From assembly GCA_040508515.1 (NCBI GenBank), contig JBEVMS010000298.1, positions 1-17,660 on the forward strand: a stretch of DNA of 17,660 nt, in the 5' to 3' direction. Below the pieces are notes generated by a model. That model saw nothing but the letters and a program-made list of their open reading frames with translations. It did not search any database and was not told the DNA's origin. This document shows positions 12,964-17,660 of the stretch, piece by piece. The translations under genes were made by a program, and so were the position numbers. The DNA comes from JBEVMS01 sp040508515. GTDB lineage: Bacteria; Pseudomonadota; Gammaproteobacteria; Xanthomonadales; Rhodanobacteraceae. Numbering within the stretch: position 1 is the stretch's first letter; the number at the start of each line of letters is the position of its first letter.

Positions 12964-15045
12964 ATGCGCCAACGGACGGTCCGGTGGGAGTCGGTGGTAC
13001 GAGGGGCGGCGTGCAGCGTGATGCTGGCGCTGGCGCCTGGTGCCTTCAGCGCAGTGTCCGATACGGCCGCGCAGCAGCGCGAGGCGTGGCTGGCCGCGAT
13101 CAAAAGCCAGCGCGACGCCGGGCATCGGATCGATGCGCTGGCGCTGTGCGAGCAATGGCTGGCGCGCTGGCCGGACGACCCGGATGCGCGCCGTCTCAAA
13201 GTCTATTTGCTGGCCGAAGTGGGCGCGCCGCAACGCGCGCTGGCACTGGCGCACGACCTGCAACCGCCGCTGCCGGGGATCGAGCTGGCGCGTCTGCAAA
13301 ACGAGGCGGCGGCGCATCGGCTGCGCTGGAGCGAGGCCGTCGCCGCCGATCCGCGTCAGCCCTACCGCGAGGCCGATCGCGCGGTATCCGCGCTGGATGA
13401 CGTGCTGACCAGCACGGGGGCGCGTTTTCCCACCGTCACCGCCAGTGCCAGCGCCGATCGGTTGATCGCGCTGGACCAGGCGCAGCGCAGCGCCGAAGCG
13501 GTGGCCGCATATCGGCAATTGCAGCGCGAGCAGGTCAGCATGCCCACGTATGCCGACCCGGCCATAGCCGATGCCTTGCTGCAACAGCGCCAACCGGAGC
13601 AGGCGATGGTGCTCTACCAGCAGGCGATCGCACAGCGGCCGCCGCCGTATGCGCAAGGCATCAGCGATCCGCGCATTGGGCTGATGTACGCCAACCTGGA
13701 AGCCGGTCACGAGAAGGCGGCCATCGCCTTGATCGATCGGGTGGCCGCCAGCGAGCCGGCCTGGTCACCCAAGGTGGCCTCGGCTCAGCCCGTGGCCAAT
13801 CCGCGCAAGACCGACGCCGCGCTCAATGCGGCGCTGATGCGCCAGTACACCTGGCAATTGCAGGCCGCGGCGCAGCGCCTGGAGCCGTTGCGCGATCAGG
13901 CGCCGGCCAACGCTACGCTGTGGCGCCAATGGAGCGATTTGCAGCGCGCACGCGGATTGCCGCGCGCCGCCGAGGACGCCGCCGTCACCGCCGCCGGGCT
14001 GGACCCGACCGACCTGTCGGTGCGCCTGGGGCTGCTCAATAGCTGGCGCGATCTGGACGACTACGCGCGAGTCGAACCGACCTTGCGCGACGTAGAGGCG
14101 GTGCAGCCGCGCGACGGCCAGACCCAGCTGACGCGGCAATCCTGGGATCGTCAGCGGGGCTGGCAATTCGATGTGGAACATGATCGTGGTCGCGGCGGTT
14201 CGCCCGATTTCGGCGATGACGATCATGAGACCCAGGCCACGCTGATGAGCCCGCTGCTGGCCGATCACTGGCGTATTTATGGATTGACCCATCTGGCCAG
14301 CGCCAATCTGCCGGAGGGCGCGGTTGATCGTGATCGCCTGGGCGTCGGTGTGCGCACCTATTGGCGCGGACTGCAGGCCTATTTGCAAGTGCTGCCGGCG
14401 ATCGGCACCGATACCCGCAGCCGTTCGTCGCGGACCGCGGTGGAGGCTGGCCTGCGCTGGGCGCCCAGCGACCACTGGACGTTCTCCGGCGACGTCAGCA
14501 GCACCGGCGATCAGGACGTACCGCTGCGTGCCAGTTTCTACGGGATCACCGCGCGCACGCTCAACCTGTCCAGCCAGTGGCGTGCCAACGAGCTGACCTC
14601 GGCCCGGTTGGGCTACGCCTACGACAGCTTCACCGATGGCAACCGCCGCCGCAGTTGGCAGGGCGAGTTGATCCAGCGGCTGTTTACCCGCGACTACCTG
14701 ACCCTGGACGGCAACCTGCAACTGGGTCAATCCAGCAACCAGCGCACCGACGTGCCCTATTACAGCCCCGATCGGGCGCGCTGGGCGATGCTCGGCTCGC
14801 GGCTGGAAAATCTGCTGTACCAGCGCTATGAGCGCGAGTGGCGGCAGCGCATCGACGTCGCCGCGGGAACTTACCAGGAGCGCGGCTTCGGCAGCGGCTG
14901 GATCGCCAACGTGCGCTACGGCCAGCGTTTCCAGCCGCGCGCCGGACTGGCTTTCGGTTGGGGCTTGACCTGGAGCAGCCAGCCTTACGATGGCCAGCGC
15001 GATTCCCGCGTCATGCTGGATCTGACCATGCATTGGGGAGAATGA
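12964..15045 (+). CDS. pgaA: PgaA, PNAG outer-membrane export porin with TPR domain
   Basis: PgaA exports partly deacetylated poly-beta-1,6-N-acetylglucosamine through the outer membrane. From ATG 12964 the protein has 693 residues. Residues 1-30 (MRQRTVRWESVVRGAACSVM then 'LALAPGAFSA') are a signal peptide. Residues about 33-395 are an Ala/Leu/Arg-rich helical-repeat (TPR-like) periplasmic domain, for example 'WLARWPDDPDARRLKVYLLA' and 'LRDQAPANATLWRQWSDLQR'. From about 400 to the end, alternating aromatic strands ('GWQFDVEHDRGRGG', 'HWRIYGLTHLASANL', 'HWTFSGDVSSTGD', 'VMLDLTMHWGE') form the barrel. E. coli PgaA has 807 residues, so the TPR part is shorter here. Identity rests on this architecture and on pgaB and pgaC directly behind it. 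The stop is two bases before the pgaB start, implying translational coupling. GTG 12895 would add 23 residues ahead of the signal peptide and is less likely. Confidence 0.9.
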   Translation: MRQRTVRWESVVRGAACSVMLALAPGAFSAVSDTAAQQREAWLAAIKSQRDAGHRIDALALCEQWLARWPDDPDARRLKVYLLAEVGAPQRALALAHDLQPPLPGIELARLQNEAAAHRLRWSEAVAADPRQPYREADRAVSALDDVLTSTGARFPTVTASASADRLIALDQAQRSAEAVAAYRQLQREQVSMPTYADPAIADALLQQRQPEQAMVLYQQAIAQRPPPYAQGISDPRIGLMYANLEAGHEKAAIALIDRVAASEPAWSPKVASAQPVANPRKTDAALNAALMRQYTWQLQAAAQRLEPLRDQAPANATLWRQWSDLQRARGLPRAAEDAAVTAAGLDPTDLSVRLGLLNSWRDLDDYARVEPTLRDVEAVQPRDGQTQLTRQSWDRQRGWQFDVEHDRGRGGSPDFGDDDHETQATLMSPLLADHWRIYGLTHLASANLPEGAVDRDRLGVGVRTYWRGLQAYLQVLPAIGTDTRSRSSRTAVEAGLRWAPSDHWTFSGDVSSTGDQDVPLRASFYGITARTLNLSSQWRANELTSARLGYAYDSFTDGNRRRSWQGELIQRLFTRDYLTLDGNLQLGQSSNQRTDVPYYSPDRARWAMLGSRLENLLYQRYEREWRQRIDVAAGTYQERGFGSGWIANVRYGQRFQPRAGLAFGWGLTWSSQPYDGQRDSRVMLDLTMHWGE

Positions 15046-15047
15046 GC

Positions 15048-16958
15048 ATGCCGCCGATCATCCGCTGGATACTGGGCGCGTTGCTACTGGTGCAGAGCCT
15101 GAGCCTGGGCGCGTCCGACCGTTATGCGCTGGCGAGCGGACCGGTGCCGCCGGCGCCCGCCATGCCGACGCTGACCGTGCTGAGCTACCACGACGTGCGC
15201 GACGATCTGCGCGACGCCGGCAACCGCGATCAAAGCGCGATCAGTACCGATCACCTGATCGCGCATTTCGATTGGCTGTACGCCAACGGCTACCACATGG
15301 TCAGCCTGCAACAGGTACTCGACGCGATGAACGGTGGCACGCCGCTGCCGCCCCAGTCGGTGCTGCTGACCTTCGACGACGGCCTGGTCAGCGCCTACAC
15401 ACGCGTGTTTCCCTTGCTGCGCGCCTACCACTACCCGGCGCTGCTGGCGCTGGAGGGAAGTTGGCTGGATCTGCCGCCCGGGCAACGCTTCAACTACAAC
15501 GGCAGCGATTGCGATCGCAGCTGTTTCCTCAGCTGGGAGCAAGTGAATCAGATGCAGGCTTCCGGGCTGGTCGAGCTGGCTTCGCACAGTTACGACCTGC
15601 ATCACGGCGTGCCGGCCAACCCTCAAGGCAACGAGTTTCCGGCGGCGGTCAGCCTGAGCTATGGCACTGCCGGCTACGAGGACGAAGCGAGCTATCGGCG
15701 GCGCGTGCACGACGACTTGGCACGCAGCGCTAGCCAGCTCCAGGCGCATACGGGGCATCGGCCGCGAGTGATCGTCTGGCCCTACGGCGCCTACACTGGC
15801 GTGGCGCAGGAAGAGGCCCGCGCCGTCGGCATGCCGGTATCGTTTAGTTTGGACGGCCAGATGGCCGTTCAGTTGACGCCAGGAAAGACCATTCCGCGCC
15901 TGCTGGTGGGCGATAACATTGATGTGGCGGGATTGGCCACGCTGATGCGCAGCCCCAGCGATGCATCGCCGCAACGCATCGTGCAGGTGGATCTGGACTA
16001 TGTCTACGATGCCGATCCGACCCAGCAGGAAAAAAACCTTTCCGCCTTGCTCGACCGCATCAAACGGATGAAGCCGACCCAGGTCTGGCTGCAAGCCTAC
16101 GCCGACCCGGACGGCGACGGGGTGGCAGACGCTTTGTACTTTCCCAATCGACACCTGCCGATGCGCGCGGATCTGTTTTCGCGGGTGTCCTGGCAGTTGC
16201 GCACGCGTGCCGGAGTGGATGTCTACGCCTGGTTGCCGGTGTTGGCCTTCCATCCACCGGCGGAGCTGCGGCTGCCGACCCTGTCGGATGTGCGTCCCGG
16301 CCAGCCGGGGCAGGACCATTACCGGCTGGCGCCCTGGGACGATCGGGTACGCGCCTGGGTGGGGGATATCTACGAAGACTTGGCGATGCACGCGCCGATG
16401 GTCGGTCTGTTGTTTTCCGACGATGCCTACCTGCGCGACACCGATCGGCTCGGGCCGTGGGCGGGTGAGTCGGCGGCGCAGCGCACCGCGTCCTTGATAG
16501 GTTTCACCCAGGCGTTGACCACGCGTGTGCAGCGCTGGCGGCTACCGTTGAAGACCGCGCGCAACCTTTACGCCACGGTGGTGTTCGATCCCGCTGCGGA
16601 GGCCTGGTTCGCGCAAAGCCTGCCAGCGTTCATCGGCGCCTACGACTACACCGGACTGATGGCGATGCCGCAACTGGACCAGCAGGCCGATCATGCCGAT
16701 TGGTATCGGCGCCTAGCCGCGGCGGTGGCGGCCCAACCGGGCGGCATACAGCGCACGGTGTTCGAGCTGGCCGCGCAGGATTGGCGCACTCAGCAGCCGA
16801 TCAGCGCCGCCCAGATGGGCGCGCGCATGCGCCTGCTGCAAGCGCAAGGGGCGCGTCATCTGGGCTACTACCCGGATAACTTCATTACCGGCCAGCCGCC
16901 GCTGGAAGCGATCCGGCCGTATATCTCGGCGGCGGACTACCCCTACCGCGAACCCTAG
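15048..16958 (+). CDS. pgaB: PgaB, PNAG N-deacetylase/hydrolase
   Basis: A 636-residue two-domain periplasmic protein that removes some acetyl groups from PNAG, which is required for export by PgaA, and whose C-terminal GH153-type domain can cut the deacetylated polymer. Residues 1-22 (MPPIIRWILGALLLVQSLSL) are a signal peptide. The CE4 deacetylase domain has LTFDDG with D110 and D111, and ASHSYDLH with H180 and H185. The spacing equals E. coli D114/D115/H184/H189, a constant offset of four. 'IVQVDLDYVYDADP' (311-324) starts the C-terminal domain; 'GLLFSDDAYL' (453-462) holds its Asp pair. Unlike E. coli PgaB, which is a lipoprotein, no Cys lies near the cleavage site. The start at 15048 has GGGGAG seven bases upstream; ATG 15042, overlapping the pgaA stop, is too near that site. 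The E. coli protein has 672 residues. Confidence 0.95.
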   Translation: MPPIIRWILGALLLVQSLSLGASDRYALASGPVPPAPAMPTLTVLSYHDVRDDLRDAGNRDQSAISTDHLIAHFDWLYANGYHMVSLQQVLDAMNGGTPLPPQSVLLTFDDGLVSAYTRVFPLLRAYHYPALLALEGSWLDLPPGQRFNYNGSDCDRSCFLSWEQVNQMQASGLVELASHSYDLHHGVPANPQGNEFPAAVSLSYGTAGYEDEASYRRRVHDDLARSASQLQAHTGHRPRVIVWPYGAYTGVAQEEARAVGMPVSFSLDGQMAVQLTPGKTIPRLLVGDNIDVAGLATLMRSPSDASPQRIVQVDLDYVYDADPTQQEKNLSALLDRIKRMKPTQVWLQAYADPDGDGVADALYFPNRHLPMRADLFSRVSWQLRTRAGVDVYAWLPVLAFHPPAELRLPTLSDVRPGQPGQDHYRLAPWDDRVRAWVGDIYEDLAMHAPMVGLLFSDDAYLRDTDRLGPWAGESAAQRTASLIGFTQALTTRVQRWRLPLKTARNLYATVVFDPAAEAWFAQSLPAFIGAYDYTGLMAMPQLDQQADHADWYRRLAAAVAAQPGGIQRTVFELAAQDWRTQQPISAAQMGARMRLLQAQGARHLGYYPDNFITGQPPLEAIRPYISAADYPYREP

Positions 16959-16970
16959 GAGGAAGGCCTC

Positions 16971-17660
16971 ATGTACAGCGCCCTCGATTGGCTGCTCGAC
17001 TTCGCGTTTTACTACCCGCTGGTGATGTCGCTGACCTGGATAAGCGGCAGCGTGATCTATTTCCTGCAATGGGAGCGCCGCCGGCCGCTGCGCATCAACC
17101 CGCCAGCGCTATCGAGCTACCCGCTGGTCAGCCTGATCGTGCCCTGCCACGACGAAGGTTTGCAGGTGCGCGAGACCATCAGTCACCTCAATCGCCAGCG
17201 CTATCCCGAGTTCGAGATCATCGCCATCAACGACGGTTCCAAGGACGATACCGGCGCGCAATTGGATGCCTTGCAGCAGGAGTTTCCACGGTTGCGAGTG
17301 ATCCACTTCGGTAGCAATCAGGGTAAGGCGATGGGGCTGCGGATGGCGGCGCTGGCCGCGCACGGCGAGTTTCTGGTGTGCGTGGATGGCGATGCGTTGC
17401 TGGATGAATACGCTACTCACTGGATGGTCAGTCATATGCTGGACGGGCCGCGGGTGGGCGCGGTCACCGGCAATCCGCGCATCCGTAATCGCTCCACCTT
17501 GCTGGGCAAGCTGCAAGTGGGCGAGTTCTCGTCGATCATCGGCTTGATCAAGCGGGCGCAGCGCGTCTACGGGCGCATCTTCACGGTGTCCGGCGTGATC
17601 GCCTGCTTCCGCAAAAGCGCGTTGCACGATGTCGGTTACTGGAGCACCGACATGGTGACC
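16971..17660 (+). CDS. pgaC: PgaC, PNAG synthase glycosyltransferase (C-terminus beyond window)
   Basis: Inner-membrane family 2 glycosyltransferase that polymerises UDP-N-acetylglucosamine into PNAG with PgaD, and in E. coli is activated by c-di-GMP binding at the PgaC-PgaD pair. The first 230 residues are present; the family has about 410-440. Residues 11-32 are a membrane segment ('FAFYYPLVMSLTWISGSVIY'). The GT-A core has 'VSLIVPCHDEG' (53-63), D88 in 'AINDGSKDD', the metal-binding DGD (139-141), and 'TVSGVIACFRKSAL' (205-218). The fragment ends at 'YWSTDMVT', just at the start of the family's TED catalytic motif. The start at 16971 has AGGAGGAA (16957-16964) overlapping the pgaB stop. 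pgaD should lie next, outside this window. Confidence 0.95.
   Translation, partial: MYSALDWLLDFAFYYPLVMSLTWISGSVIYFLQWERRRPLRINPPALSSYPLVSLIVPCHDEGLQVRETISHLNRQRYPEFEIIAINDGSKDDTGAQLDALQQEFPRLRVIHFGSNQGKAMGLRMAALAAHGEFLVCVDGDALLDEYATHWMVSHMLDGPRVGAVTGNPRIRNRSTLLGKLQVGEFSSIIGLIKRAQRVYGRIFTVSGVIACFRKSALHDVGYWSTDMVT

Noticed and set aside
13765..15033. 422-residue open frame on the minus strand, antisense to pgaA
   Set aside because: Mirror of the pgaA coding pattern; no domain, and it lies wholly inside a well-supported gene.
15042..15047. ATG 15042 overlapping the pgaA stop as the pgaB start
   Set aside because: Only one base separates it from the GGGGAG site; ATG 15048 is spaced normally.
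15084..16391. 435-residue open frame on the minus strand, antisense to pgaB
   Set aside because: Shadow frame within pgaB, which has conserved catalytic residues.

Overview
High-GC bacterial chromosome with dense genes on both strands, several GTG starts and Gram-negative envelope proteins (an outer-membrane barrel, a lipoprotein signal, a polysaccharide exporter). The protein mix (DUF6630-like protein, DUF1993, CPXCG protein, an M1 peptidase of xanthomonad type, a pga operon) suggests a gammaproteobacterium of the Lysobacterales/Xanthomonadales, perhaps Rhodanobacteraceae. That placement is inference from protein character, not a search. I see no tRNA, rRNA, CRISPR array, insertion sequence or prophage; it reads as ordinary chromosome.

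Layout. 1-1716: a truncated VOC-family protein (-), a DUF1993 protein (-) and, divergent, a DUF6630-like acidic protein (+). 1717-2250: a gene-poor stretch with three strong inverted repeats, then a promoter-like element and ribosome binding site leading into a lipoprotein N-acetylmuramoyl-L-alanine amidase (+). A terminator hairpin separates this from a convergent outer-membrane beta-barrel protein (-, 3257-4090). 4091-4419 is non-coding and holds three inverted repeats. 4420-5817 is a DUF3300 secreted protein with tandem repeats and a His-rich tail (-). 6066-7001 is a sulfotransferase (-). 7311-7742 is a PIN-domain protein (+) and 7887-8075 a small CPXCG zinc-ribbon-like protein (+).

8080-10590 (-) encodes a PAS-PAS-PAS-GGDEF-EAL protein with both c-di-GMP active sites and the inhibitory I-site intact. 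10746-12710 (-) is an exported M1 metallopeptidase. Divergent from it, 12964 to the window end carries pgaA-pgaB-pgaC (pgaC cut by the window; pgaD presumably follows). These genes make, partly deacetylate and export poly-beta-1,6-N-acetylglucosamine (PNAG), the biofilm matrix polysaccharide.

The main functional theme is biofilm control: in E. coli c-di-GMP activates the PgaC-PgaD synthase, and here a complete c-di-GMP enzyme lies about 2.4 kb from pgaA. The pgaA upstream region also has a Clp/CRP-like half-site pair and a leader with GGA motifs around the Shine-Dalgarno sequence. I found no convincing undescribed system. The points most worth checking are the pgaA control region, the non-lipidated PgaB, and the structured intergenic regions at 1716-1949 and 4222-4260.
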